Source: Kiloniellales bacterium
GTDB lineage: Bacteria > Pseudomonadota > Alphaproteobacteria > Kiloniellales > JAKSDN01
Length of the DNA stretch: 6,096 nucleotides
NCBI GenBank assembly: GCA_022360075.1
Contig: JAKSDN010001339.1
Location: 1 to 6,096 of the forward strand
Direction of reading: 5' to 3'
Made by a program: the position numbers and the translations under genes. The first letter of the stretch is position 1; each line of letters starts with the position of its first letter. Shown piece after piece: positions 6,027-6,096 of the stretch. The notes below the pieces were generated by a model. It made no database searches and was not told the DNA's origin. It saw only the letters and a list, made by a program, of their open reading frames with translations.

Positions 6027-6052
6027 GCAGCGCCCGGCCTTTTAGGCGCTGC
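6027..6052. terminator. Strong 8-bp hairpin near the right edge, possible terminator
   Basis: GCAGCGCC (6027-6034) and GGCGCTGC (6045-6052) pair perfectly around a 10-nt loop. Neither side is followed by a clean T-run; the plus-strand side has CTGTTCTCC. It may end transcription from either direction or be a leader element for a gene starting to the right. The 167 nt from 5930 to 6096 hold no recognised gene; an ATG at 6087, preceded by TGCTAGGTT at 6070-6078, might begin a rightward gene, but only three codons are visible. Confidence 0.3.
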
Positions 6053-6096
6053 CTGTTCTCCAAGCCCCGTGCTAGGTTGCGCCGCCATGGTCGACA

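Noticed and set aside
1..6096. CRISPR arrays, tRNA or rRNA genes, insertion sequences, phage genes
   Set aside because: No spaced direct repeats, tRNA-like cloverleaf, transposase motifs or terminal repeats were seen on reading either strand.

Overview
The window is GC-rich chromosomal DNA from an alphaproteobacterium, most likely of the Rhodospirillales type. Three things support this: the gene order trpG-trpD-trpC-moaC-moeA-lexA, which as I recall is typical of that class; an SOS box of the alphaproteobacterial direct-repeat form (GTTC-N7-GTTC) in front of lexA; and the protein sequences themselves. Nearly all coding capacity is on the minus strand, so the operon reads from right to left.

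Minus-strand block, in order of transcription. A bacteriohemerythrin gene (5572-5102) stands alone, followed by a 145-nt gap with a putative promoter. Then come trpG (4956-4378), trpD (4353-3313), trpC (3316-2501), moaC (2496-2020) and moeA (2020-806), packed with gaps of at most 24 nt or short overlaps (4 nt for trpD/trpC, 1 nt for moaC/moeA). After a 164-nt gap carrying an SOS-controlled promoter comes lexA (641 to the left edge, missing about its last 20 codons). TrpG, TrpD and TrpC catalyse tryptophan-pathway steps from chorismate (glutaminase half of anthranilate synthase), through phosphoribosyl-anthranilate, to indole-3-glycerol phosphate. trpE, trpF and trpBA are not in the window. MoaC and MoeA act early and late in molybdenum cofactor synthesis. 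LexA is the self-cleaving SOS repressor.

Right-hand part. The 240-nt region upstream of the hemerythrin start holds a 9/10 match to the FNR/FixK/DNR box (TTGAT-N4-GTCAA, 5662-5675), placed suitably for a class II promoter driving hemerythrin. Diverging from it is a very small plus-strand ORF (5813-5929, 38 aa) with a near-ideal ribosome binding site. It encodes an almost wholly hydrophobic peptide, and its leader has several inverted repeats. The last 167 nt carry two hairpins and no recognisable gene; a possible rightward start lies at 6087, too close to the edge to identify.

The trp-moco-lexA block is ordinary. The less familiar part is the hemerythrin / FNR-like box / tiny membrane peptide module at its upstream end, where trpE might be expected.
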